Positions 17,890 through 25,675 of a stretch of 64,000 nucleotides of DNA are shown here, one piece after another. This DNA comes from MED-G116 sp038107835. Lineage in GTDB: Bacteria; Pseudomonadota; Alphaproteobacteria; Puniceispirillales; Puniceispirillaceae. Each line of letters opens with the position of its first letter. Position 1 is the first letter of the stretch. Under the pieces are notes generated by a model that searched no databases, was not told the origin of the DNA, and saw only the letters and a program-made list of their open reading frames with translations. Both the position numbers and the translations under genes were made by a program. The stretch covers positions 124,001 through 188,000 of the forward strand of contig JAYNHH010000001.1 in the NCBI GenBank assembly GCA_038107835.1. Direction: 5' to 3'.

Positions 17890-19230
17890 ATGACTATCGA
17901 CATCAAGGAATGGCTGCAGGAAAAATCGATCACCGAGGTTGAGTGTCTGGTGAGCGACATTTCTGGCATTCCAAGGGGTAAAATCCTGCCGGTACATAAA
18001 TATGTTTCGGCAATTGAAACGGGTGGCCTGCGTTTGCCGGAATATGTTTTCGGCCAGTCGGTGACAGGCGAATATTATGACAGTGTTGTTTTGAATGAAA
18101 TCGGCGCTGATATAGTGTTGCGGCCTGACCCCGCAACCTGTCGTCTGGTTCCCTGGTATGCGGAGCCGACGGCACAGATTATCCATGACGCTGTCGACCA
18201 TGACGGCAGGATTGTGCCATTCGCACCGCGTGCTGTTCTGGCGCGCGTTCTGGCGCTGTTCGATGAGGCGGGCCTTGAGCCCGTGATTGCCCCGGAGCTG
18301 GAATTTTTTCTTGTCGAGCAGAGCGCGGATGCCAACAACCCCCTTGTCACCCCAACCGGCAAATCGGGCCGGGCCGAAAAGGCACGCCAAGCCTATGGCA
18401 TTGATGCAGTAAATGAATTTGATCCGCTTTTTGAGGAAATCTATGACCATTGTGATGTGCAGGGGCTTGATATCGACACGCTGAGCCATGAGGCGGGGGC
18501 AGCGCAGATGGAGATCAATTTCAACCATGGCTCGGCGATGGATCTGGCCGATCAGGCTTTTCTGTTCAAGCGCACGGTGCGACAAACGGCGCTGAACCAC
18601 AAAGTGCACGCAACCTTCATGGCCAAGCCAATGCAGGATCAACCGGGTAGCGCCATGCACGTTCACACGTCGGTCAGCAACAAGGCCACCGGAAGGAATA
18701 TTTTTGTGGATGAAAACGGTGAGCAGACGGATGAGTTTCTTCACGCCATTGCCGGGATGCAGCGCCATCTGTCCGGGGCGATGGCGTTGATGGCGCCCTA
18801 TGTCAATTCCTACCGTCGCCGCACAGGCGCGGAGGATTCACCAGCCAATCTGGCTTGGGGAATGGACAATCGCACCGTTGGTCTGCGCGTTCCCCTTGGC
18901 AATCCAAAGAGCCGCCGGATCGAAAATCGCCTGCCTGGCGCTGATGCCAATCCCTACCTTGCGATTGCCGCAACACTGGCTGCCATCTGGCTCGGGCTTC
19001 AGGAGAAAAGGCGGCCTAGCCGTCCCCTTAAAGACAGTGGCGAGGATCTTGAAACCCTGCCAAAAAATCTGGACATTGCTCTTGATGCGCTGGAAAAAGC
19101 CAGCCCATTGCATGATGTGCTTGGAGAGGATTTTGTTAAATTGTTTACTGAAGTCAAACGTGCCGAGGCTGATGCCTTTCTTGAAGTGATCAGCCCGTGG
19201 GAGCGGGAATATCTATTGTTGAATGTCTGA
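17890..19230 (+). CDS. puuA: Gamma-glutamylputrescine synthetase-like (glutamine synthetase family)
   Basis: A 446-residue GS-family ligase. The motifs P-E-L-E-F-F, M-E-I-N-F-N-H-G, G-S-A-M-H-V-H-T-S, the N-S-Y-R-R-R loop and R-I-E-N-R-L-P-G-A-D-A-N-P-Y are intact and match gamma-glutamylpolyamine synthetases. The start at 17890 gives MTIDIKEWLQEK after a GGGGGGCGC stretch. An upstream in-frame start at 17845 would overlap the leader. With the agmatinase-family hydrolase, PuuB-like oxidase and aminotransferase it completes a second amine module, presumably for putrescine made from agmatine. Confidence 0.9.
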   Translation: MTIDIKEWLQEKSITEVECLVSDISGIPRGKILPVHKYVSAIETGGLRLPEYVFGQSVTGEYYDSVVLNEIGADIVLRPDPATCRLVPWYAEPTAQIIHDAVDHDGRIVPFAPRAVLARVLALFDEAGLEPVIAPELEFFLVEQSADANNPLVTPTGKSGRAEKARQAYGIDAVNEFDPLFEEIYDHCDVQGLDIDTLSHEAGAAQMEINFNHGSAMDLADQAFLFKRTVRQTALNHKVHATFMAKPMQDQPGSAMHVHTSVSNKATGRNIFVDENGEQTDEFLHAIAGMQRHLSGAMALMAPYVNSYRRRTGAEDSPANLAWGMDNRTVGLRVPLGNPKSRRIENRLPGADANPYLAIAATLAAIWLGLQEKRRPSRPLKDSGEDLETLPKNLDIALDALEKASPLHDVLGEDFVKLFTEVKRAEADAFLEVISPWEREYLLLNV

Positions 19231-19249
19231 TTCCAGAAGGAGTTGAGCC

Positions 19250-20293
19250 GTGAACAGGCTGACGATCCCCCGTCCTGACGACTGGCATCTCCACCTGCGT
19301 GATGGTGACATGTTGGCCTGTGTCGTTGTTGATACGGCTGCCCATTTTGGCCGCGCAATCATCATGCCCAATCTGGTGCCGCCAGTGATAACGTCGGCCG
19401 ATGCGCAGGCCTATCGATCCCGCATTCTTGCCGCCCTTCCTGCCGGATCAGAATTTCAGCCTCTGATGACATTGTATCTTACGGAAACCACCGTCCCGGA
19501 TGACGTTGTTGCGGCTGCTGCTTCCGGCCTGATTTCCGCGGTGAAACTATATCCGGCGGGCGCGACAACCAATTCAGCTTCTGGGGTGCGTGATTTTGAC
19601 AAGGTGACTCCAGTTCTGGAAGCAATGGCAGAAAATGGCATCCCGTTGTGTGTCCATGGTGAGGTCACAGACCCTGATATCGACATTTTCGACAGGGAGG
19701 CGGTTTTTCTGGAGCAGGTTCTGGATCCCCTTCGCCAGAGGATCAGAGGTCTGCGGGTGGTGTTGGAGCATGTCACAACCTGTGATGGTGTCGATTACGT
19801 CAGGCAGGGCGGAGACGATATTGCAGCGACAATCACAACGCATCATCTTTTCATCAACCGCAACCATATTCTGGCAGGTGGTATTCGCCCCCATAATTAT
19901 TGCCTTCCTGTCGCCAAGCGGGAGGTGCATCGTCTCGCACTGGTTGCAGCTGCCACTTCGGGTGAGGCTGCATTTTTCCTTGGAACCGACAGCGCCCCGC
20001 ATGTTGATGCAGCAAAACAATCTGGATGTGGGTGTGCAGGCATCTACACAGCGCCAAATACCATGTCCTGTCTTGCTGCCTTGTTTGAGGGTGAGGGCGC
20101 TCTGGACAAGCTGGAGGGCTTTGTGTCACGCCATGGCCCAGCCTTTTACCGGCTACCGGTGAATGCACAGACGATAACGTTGATCAAACGTGACACACCG
20201 ATTGAGTTTCCGGACAAATGTGAAACCCCGGGTGGGGCTGTAACCATCTTTGACTGTGGGCAACCGCTATTTTGGGAAGTTGAAATGTCTTAA
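19250..20293 (+). CDS. pyrC: Dihydroorotase, E. coli PyrC type
   Basis: A 347-residue zinc amidohydrolase of pyrimidine synthesis (carbamoyl-aspartate to dihydroorotate). The first metal pair D-W-H-L-H-L-R-D-G, the carboxylated lysine in V-K-L-Y-P-A-G-A-T-T-N-S, the ligands in L-C-V-H-G-E and T-T-H-H-L, and the catalytic Asp in G-T-D-S-A-P-H are all present. It uses a GTG start after AGAAGGAG. It is 19 bp downstream of the ligase in the same direction, an unusual place for a pyrimidine gene. It overlaps the convergent EamA gene tail to tail by 4 bp. Confidence 0.96.
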   Translation: MNRLTIPRPDDWHLHLRDGDMLACVVVDTAAHFGRAIIMPNLVPPVITSADAQAYRSRILAALPAGSEFQPLMTLYLTETTVPDDVVAAAASGLISAVKLYPAGATTNSASGVRDFDKVTPVLEAMAENGIPLCVHGEVTDPDIDIFDREAVFLEQVLDPLRQRIRGLRVVLEHVTTCDGVDYVRQGGDDIAATITTHHLFINRNHILAGGIRPHNYCLPVAKREVHRLALVAAATSGEAAFFLGTDSAPHVDAAKQSGCGCAGIYTAPNTMSCLAALFEGEGALDKLEGFVSRHGPAFYRLPVNAQTITLIKRDTPIEFPDKCETPGGAVTIFDCGQPLFWEVEMS

Positions 20294-21234
20294 AGCGGCG
20301 TTTCCTTCTGCCCATGATTGGGCCGGATTGACCGTCTGGCGATGGCTTCGCGCCGTGTGATGTAAGCCGTTGCGGTAAAGATGATCGCACCACCCACCCA
20401 TATCCACACACCCGGCCATTCGCCGAAGACAATCCAGGCAAGAATAACGGCAAAGGGCAGCTTGGCAAATTCCATGGGTTGCAGGCTGGTGATTTCCACC
20501 AGACCGCAGGCACGGGTGAACAGCACATGCGCGATTGTGCCGCTGATCGCAACGCCCCAAAGATAGAACCAGCCGATGGGGCTTGGCCATTGCCAGACAA
20601 ACAGTGCCGGCACCAATGCGATCGGTGCCTGCATCATTACCATCCAGAAAACAATCGACATGGATGTCTCTGTCGCTGTCATTTTCTTGACCAGCAGAAC
20701 CGCCATGGCAATCGACAATGCGCTTGCCAGCGCCAGACATGCACCAAGCGAGACTTCGGAAAATCCGGGCTGCAGGATGACAAGCGCACCGGCAAATCCG
20801 ATTAAAATTGCCATAATCCGCCTCAGCCGAATGACTTCACCAAGAAAAATGACTGCGCCAATGGTGACAAAAATTGGGCTGGTAAAGCTGAGCGCGGTGT
20901 TCTCGGCAAGTGGAATCAATGTGACTGAGGTGAAGCCGCAGAACATTCCGATGAAATTGATCGCTGCCCGCCCGAGAAACAGCCCGGGACGGTTCATTCT
21001 GATCTGCGAGATTCCGGTGCGGAAGAGAAAGGGGCCAATGATCAATACCGCGAGAAAATTGCGGAAAAACACGATTTCCATCACATGTACATGTTGCGCT
21101 GCCAGCTTGATGAAGATTCCCATGCCGGTGAACATGAACATCGCCACAAGCATCATCAGCATCGCGCGGACTGATGATGAGGGGATTAGAGCGGTGAACG
21201 ACATTGGTTGGTAACTCTCAGACCGCGCAGACAT
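20290..21234 (-). CDS. EamA/DMT-family transporter
   Basis: A 314-residue membrane protein with ten predicted helices and the duplicated EamA domain. The family signature P-L-A-E-N-T-A-L-S-F-T-S-P-I-F and the later G-E-W-P motif are visible. Substrate cannot be read; family members export amino acids or small metabolites. An ATG at 21204 is an alternative start that removes ten polar residues. It is convergent with pyrC. Confidence 0.88.
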   Translation of the reverse strand: MSARSESYQPMSFTALIPSSSVRAMLMMLVAMFMFTGMGIFIKLAAQHVHVMEIVFFRNFLAVLIIGPFLFRTGISQIRMNRPGLFLGRAAINFIGMFCGFTSVTLIPLAENTALSFTSPIFVTIGAVIFLGEVIRLRRIMAILIGFAGALVILQPGFSEVSLGACLALASALSIAMAVLLVKKMTATETSMSIVFWMVMMQAPIALVPALFVWQWPSPIGWFYLWGVAISGTIAHVLFTRACGLVEITSLQPMEFAKLPFAVILAWIVFGEWPGVWIWVGGAIIFTATAYITRREAIARRSIRPNHGQKETPL

Positions 21235-21290
21235 GGCGGTGCTGCATTAGCGCACAGCCATCCGGAAATTGCAAATTGGTCAGAGGTGGA

Positions 21291-21941
21291 TCAGCCTCTA
21301 AGTTTGGCGGTTGCCCAGCCTGCAAGCGCGTCGTAGTAAGCTGCGCTTTCGGCGGCAACAGATGGATGCGCGACAAGGACGCGTTCATAGGCCCGCAGCG
21401 GTTCTGGGATGGTCAAATCAAAGCCAAGAATATCCTGCAAGGTGGTGATCAGGGCGAAGCTGGCGACAAATCCGCAATCGGCGATGGTTAGTTGATTACC
21501 AAACAGTAATGGTGCCGGGTTTGCAATCTGGCCCAGCTGGTCCAGACGCTTTTGCAGCAACGCTGCGTTGCTGGTGACAAAATTCTGATCGCGTGTCTCA
21601 GGTGAGACATGTGCGAAATAGGCCCGCAACAAGGGCTCCAGCCTCGTGTCATGAAAACGCGAAATCTCGCGGATGCGCGCGCGATCCTGTGGATCAACCG
21701 GCAGCATGGGTGGGCTGGCAATGATTTCGTCAAGATATTCGGCAATGGCCTCGGAATCAGCCAGTCGAAATCCATTCTGATCAATCGCCGGGATGGTGCC
21801 GGCTGGAATGATCTTGCAGTAGGCCGGGCTGCCATAACCGTCGGGTGGTGGTACGGATCGCCATTCCAGCTGTTTGTGCGTCATTACCACACGGATTTTG
21901 CAGCCATAGCTGCTCACGGGGATGTCATAGAGGGTGATCAT
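21291..21941 (-). CDS. Glutathione S-transferase family protein
   Basis: A 216-residue GST with an N-terminal thioredoxin-like domain (M-I-T-L-Y-D-I-P-V-S-S-Y-G-C-K-I-R), the cis-proline T-I-P-A-I-D and the D-S-E-A-I glutathione-binding motif, followed by an all-helical C-terminal domain. The start at 21941 is preferred over 21968 because it begins at the first beta strand. A Ser or Cys near residues 10-14 would be the thiol-activating residue. Its role is unknown; a detoxification or ring-opening/isomerase role is possible. Confidence 0.85.
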   Translation of the reverse strand: MITLYDIPVSSYGCKIRVVMTHKQLEWRSVPPPDGYGSPAYCKIIPAGTIPAIDQNGFRLADSEAIAEYLDEIIASPPMLPVDPQDRARIREISRFHDTRLEPLLRAYFAHVSPETRDQNFVTSNAALLQKRLDQLGQIANPAPLLFGNQLTIADCGFVASFALITTLQDILGFDLTIPEPLRAYERVLVAHPSVAAESAAYYDALAGWATAKLRG

Positions 21942-22021
21942 GAATGCCTGTCCTGTGTGGCCAAACAAAAAGGCGGGGAAAACCGTCCCGCCTTTCCGTC
22001 ATGTTCAAATGCTTGGAAAAG

Positions 22022-22795
22022 CTAGTTGGACAGCTGCCACTTGCGGCCAAGGTCCGCAAAAAAGCCGCGCTCTGTCTTCAGCTTGATCCAGGTGTTCACA
22101 TAATTGATCCAGACCTGATCCGCCTGTGGCAACAACATGGCGATCGGAGTTGGTGCCTTTGGTGATGAAACGGGAACGACCATCATCTGTGGATATTTGG
22201 CCACCAGCTTGTAGGCCTCAACATTGGATGTGATATGCGCGTCGGCCCGGCCTGCCAGTACTTCCTGAAAATCGCGGGCTGGAGCCTCAACGATTTTGTG
22301 TGCGGCGTTCGGAAAAAACTGCTTTACCTGCTTTTCCTGCGTTGTGCCAAGCGTTGCGGCCACAGTCACATCGGGCTTGTCCAGATCGGCCCAGTCATTG
22401 AATTTGTCGGCATTCTTTGACAATGTCAGCGGGACAGTCGCCAGCGAGAAATAGCTGTTCGAGTAGCCGGCAGCCTTGGCACGGGCAGGTGAGATGGAGG
22501 CCGACCCTGTCATGTGATATTTTCCAGAGACAACACCACTCACCAATGTCTTCCAGTCTGTTGGGACAAATTCGAGTTCAACACCAAGATCCATGGCAAG
22601 CTCTGTCATTACGTCAATGTCGTAACCGGTATATTTGTTTGTGGCGGGATCCTTCATCGTCATTGGATTCCAGTCACCGGTGGTGCCAACCTTCAAAACA
22701 CCTCCAGAGAGAATGTCCTGAAGTGTGCTGGCCTGCGCGGTCACCGAGGCTGCCAACAGGGCACAGGTTGCAAGGGCAATTTTGATTAATCTCAT
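22022..22795 (-). CDS. Polar amino-acid ABC substrate-binding protein (SBP family 3)
   Basis: A 257-residue periplasmic binding protein with a signal peptide (MRLIKIALATCALLAASVTAQA). Family-3 features include L-K-V-G-T-T-G-D-W-N-P, Y-T-G-Y-D-I-D-V, the P-T-D-W-K-T-L segment and L-G-T-T-Q-E-K. The start at 22795 has AAAGGAG upstream. It diverges from the ATPase and permease genes that complete the transporter. The T-G-D-W-x-P and W-x-x-L-V-S-G pattern also recalls secreted cyclohexadienyl dehydratases (PheC), so a catalytic rather than a transport role is a minor alternative. Confidence 0.87.
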   Translation of the reverse strand: MRLIKIALATCALLAASVTAQASTLQDILSGGVLKVGTTGDWNPMTMKDPATNKYTGYDIDVMTELAMDLGVELEFVPTDWKTLVSGVVSGKYHMTGSASISPARAKAAGYSNSYFSLATVPLTLSKNADKFNDWADLDKPDVTVAATLGTTQEKQVKQFFPNAAHKIVEAPARDFQEVLAGRADAHITSNVEAYKLVAKYPQMMVVPVSSPKAPTPIAMLLPQADQVWINYVNTWIKLKTERGFFADLGRKWQLSN

Positions 22796-23054
22796 GGGAA
22801 AAAACTCCTTTTTTTGACGAAACAGACTGGCTTTTGCCATCAACAGGCACGAAAATTGATCTAAGGCAAACAGCCTAGGTAAAGATTGCAAGGTCTGCAA
22901 GATTTTCGGTGACAATTGTGCGTCTGCATGTAACTGTTGCGGCGTTCCGCTCTCCACTAATCCAGCCGATTTGCGACGGTGGAAGGGATGATTTGCAGCG
23001 CTGCCCATGAAGTTGAAAGCGCTGCGTGCCAATTGCTTGGGAAAATGGCTGACG

Positions 23055-23807
23055 ATGACTGAAACGGCAGGCTCCTCCTTTATTTCCGTTCGTAAAGTGA
23101 ACAAGTTCTTCGGCCAGTTTCAGGCGCTCAAGGACGTGTCCATTGAAATCGGGCTGGGCAAGAAAGTCGTTGTCTGTGGCCCGTCTGGGTCGGGCAAATC
23201 CACCCTTATTCGATGTGTGAACCGGCTGGAGAAGCATGAAGCTGGCAGCATCAAGATTGATGGTGTCGAGATTGATGACGGACCGGCAGCCCGGCAGGCG
23301 TTGCGCAACAATGTTGGCATGGTGTTTCAACAGTTCAATTTGTTTCCGCATCTCTCCATTCTCGAGAATTTGACGCTTGGGCCAATTCGTGCGCGCGGCA
23401 TGTCAAAGCAGGCGGCCGGTGATCTGGCGGAATATTATCTGGAGCGTGTGCGTATTCCCGAACAAATCAACAAATTTCCGAGTCAGCTCTCGGGAGGTCA
23501 ACAGCAACGTGTGGCAATTGCCCGTGCGCTGTGCATGGAGCCTCGGATCATGCTGTTTGATGAACCTACCTCCGCCCTTGATCCGGAAATGATCGCGGAG
23601 GTGCTGGATGTGATTGGCGAGCTGGCTGAAACTGGTATGACGATGATCTGTGTGACGCATGAGATGGGTTTTGCCGGGCATGTGGCGGACCAGATGGTTT
23701 TCATGGATCATGGAGAGATTGTCGAGATGGCCTCGCCAAAGACGTTTTTTTCAAACCCATCAAGCGAGCGCTGTCAGACATTCCTGCGACAGATATTGCG
23801 TCACTGA
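23055..23807 (+). CDS. Amino-acid ABC transporter ATP-binding protein (GlnQ/HisP type)
   Basis: A 250-residue ABC ATPase with Walker A G-P-S-G-S-G-K-S-T-L-I, signature L-S-G-G-Q-Q-Q-R-V-A-I-A-R-A, Walker B I-M-L-F-D-E-P-T-S-A-L-D and V-T-H-E-M-G-F. V-F-Q-Q-F-N-L-F-P-H is typical of polar amino-acid systems. The start at 23055 begins just before the first strand; 23007 is possible. It is followed by the permease gene after 9 bp. Confidence 0.94.
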   Translation: MTETAGSSFISVRKVNKFFGQFQALKDVSIEIGLGKKVVVCGPSGSGKSTLIRCVNRLEKHEAGSIKIDGVEIDDGPAARQALRNNVGMVFQQFNLFPHLSILENLTLGPIRARGMSKQAAGDLAEYYLERVRIPEQINKFPSQLSGGQQQRVAIARALCMEPRIMLFDEPTSALDPEMIAEVLDVIGELAETGMTMICVTHEMGFAGHVADQMVFMDHGEIVEMASPKTFFSNPSSERCQTFLRQILRH

Positions 23808-23816
23808 GGAAGGGCG

Positions 23817-24608
23817 ATGGCTTCTCACTCACCAAACAGATTGGGCGTATTGCTCCGCTCTGGGTCACTTGGCCGGGTTGTGACTGTCATTTTCGCTGCC
23901 GTGGCCCTCTCAGGCTGTTCGCAGAATTGGGGCTGGTATGTCGTTGACCCGTCAACCGTGTCGGGGCGGAATAATCTGCTGTTTCTCATTGATGGTCTCT
24001 ACTACACGGTCGCACTGTCGGTCACCGCCATTCTGATTTCCATTTTTGTGGGGCTGGTGATCGCGTTGCCGGGTCTCGCGCAGCAGCGCGCACCGCGGGC
24101 CATAAACCGGGTCTATGTTGAGCTGGTCCGTGCGGTTCCGATCCTTGTGCTCATCCTGTGGGTTTATTACGGCCTGCCGCAGGTTGCCGATATTTCAATT
24201 TCGGTGTTCTGGGCGGGGGTGTTGGCATTGGCGATTTCTGACAGCGCATTTCAGGCAGAGATTTTCAGGGCGGGAATCCAGTCGATTGATCGTGGTCAGC
24301 ACGAGGCAGCTCACTCGATATCACTAGGCTATCGTGACAAGATGCGCTTCGTCATTCTTCCGCAGGCGATCAAGCGCATCCTTCCAGCTCTTGGCAACCA
24401 GCTGGTCTATATGCTGAAGATGTCGTCGCTGGTATCTGTGATAGGCATGCAGGAACTTACCCGTCGGGCGAACGAGCTGGTTGTCACGGAATACCGCCCG
24501 TTGGAAATTTACACCATTCTGGTTTTGGAATATCTGGTCCTTATCCTTCTGGTGTCAGCTGGCGTTCGCTGGGTCGAGAGGCGCCTGAGCGCCGCAGATC
24601 ACCGATAA
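23817..24608 (+). CDS. Amino-acid ABC transporter permease
   Basis: A 263-residue permease with about five helices and the HisM/GlnP motif (A-A-H-S-I-S-L-G-Y-R-D-K-M-R-F-V-I-L-P-Q-A-I-K-R). GAGGAAGGGCG precedes the ATG. Only one permease gene is present, so the channel would be a homodimer. The first 60 residues are atypical for the family: a hydrophobic segment ending in G-C-S-Q-N-W-G-W-Y, perhaps an extra membrane helix. Confidence 0.92.
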   Translation: MASHSPNRLGVLLRSGSLGRVVTVIFAAVALSGCSQNWGWYVVDPSTVSGRNNLLFLIDGLYYTVALSVTAILISIFVGLVIALPGLAQQRAPRAINRVYVELVRAVPILVLILWVYYGLPQVADISISVFWAGVLALAISDSAFQAEIFRAGIQSIDRGQHEAAHSISLGYRDKMRFVILPQAIKRILPALGNQLVYMLKMSSLVSVIGMQELTRRANELVVTEYRPLEIYTILVLEYLVLILLVSAGVRWVERRLSAADHR

Positions 24609-24724
24609 ACAGACTTTTGGGCGAATGCGGGGTCTTGAATTTATGCCTGTGAAACGCGACCTAGACGAAATGGTCGCCGGCCAATAAAAGATGATGATTG
24701 CGGCACAGGCAGCAGGAGTGACTT

Positions 24725-25576
24725 ATGAAACTTGTCCGTTACGGGGATGCGGGTGCCGAGAAGCCGGGCTTGATTGATGCGAGTGGTGTGCTGCGTGATT
24801 TGAGTGCGCATCTGTCTGACATTGATGGTAAAGCTCTCGGCCGGGCCGCTCTTGAGAGATTGCGTGAATTGGCGCCGGACAGTCTGCCGGCGATCACGGG
24901 GTCACCACGGCTTGGTGCCTGTGTTGGTTCGGTTGGCAAGCTCATTTGCATTGGCCTGAACTTTCATGAGCATGCCAAGGAAACCGGTAATCCTGTGCCA
25001 GATCATCCGATCGTTTTCATGAAGGCGACCTCGGCAATCAATGGGCCGTTCGATAACGTGGTCTTGCCACGTGGGTCGCAGCATACGGATTGGGAGATCG
25101 AACTTGGCGTCGTCATTGGTGAGACAGCAAAATATGTGGACGCCAAAGACGCGCTTTCTCATGTTGCCGGCTATTGTGTGGTCAATGATGTGTCAGAGCG
25201 CTTCTATCAGACGAAACTGACCGGGCAATGGACCAAGGGTAAATCCTGCGACACTTTCGGTCCAATTGGGCCATGGCTTGTCACCGCAGATGAAATTGCC
25301 GACCCACAGAATCTCGCGATGACGATGGATGTGAATGGCGAGAGAATGCAGACCGGCAACACCAGCGACATGATTTTTACCGTGCGTGAGATCATCGCCC
25401 ATCTGTCCAGCTTGATGACTCTGCATCCAGGTGATGTTATTGCCACGGGAACACCGCCGGGTGTTGGCAGTGGCAAAAAACCGGAGGCCATTTTCCTGCG
25501 TGCGGGCGACAGGATGGCTGGCAGTGTTGAGGGACTTGGCAGACAGGAACAGACGGTGGTCAGTGACCCGCTCTGA
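24725..25576 (+). CDS. Fumarylacetoacetate hydrolase-family enzyme
   Basis: A 283-residue FAH-fold protein: a small N-terminal domain followed by the metal-binding core. Metal ligands fit the E-x-E...D pattern (D-W-E-I-E-L-G-V-V and N-D-V-S-E-R, then G-K-S-C-D-T-F-G-P-I-G-P-W). The T-G-T-P-P-G-V-G motif is typical of acylpyruvate or 2,4-diketo-3-deoxy-sugar-acid hydrolases and of proteins annotated as ureidoglycolate lyase. GCAGGAG lies ahead of the start. It is a single gene and its substrate is unknown. Confidence 0.88.
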   Translation: MKLVRYGDAGAEKPGLIDASGVLRDLSAHLSDIDGKALGRAALERLRELAPDSLPAITGSPRLGACVGSVGKLICIGLNFHEHAKETGNPVPDHPIVFMKATSAINGPFDNVVLPRGSQHTDWEIELGVVIGETAKYVDAKDALSHVAGYCVVNDVSERFYQTKLTGQWTKGKSCDTFGPIGPWLVTADEIADPQNLAMTMDVNGERMQTGNTSDMIFTVREIIAHLSSLMTLHPGDVIATGTPPGVGSGKKPEAIFLRAGDRMAGSVEGLGRQEQTVVSDPL

Positions 25577-25599
25577 TCGGATAACAATCAAACGCAGTT

Positions 25600-25660
25600 A
25601 TGCCATAGAAAGGGGAGTTCTCTGGCATGACGGTTCAATAGCGTAGACCTAAAGAGGTCT
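25600..25660 (+). other. Two consecutive hairpins in the leader of the photolyase gene
   Basis: Hairpin 1 (25600-25628) pairs ATGCCA with TGGCAT, extended by three more pairs across one mismatch, with an AAGGGGAGT loop. Hairpin 2 (25645-25660) is AGACCT-AAAG-AGGTCT. They fill the gap between the FAH-family gene and the photolyase start at 25676; neither is followed by a T run, so they are weak as terminators. They may shape the photolyase 5' leader. Confidence 0.4.
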
Positions 25661-25675
25661 GGCAATGGCAAGGAT

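Noticed and set aside
17752..18768. A 338-codon open frame antisense to the gamma-glutamylputrescine synthetase-like gene
   Set aside because: It is the opposite strand of a well-conserved gene and shows no recognisable domain; open antisense frames are common at this base composition.
24656..24677. GCGACC/GGTCGC hairpin after the amino-acid permease gene
   Set aside because: Six pairs with a 10-nt loop and no T run; too weak to call a terminator.
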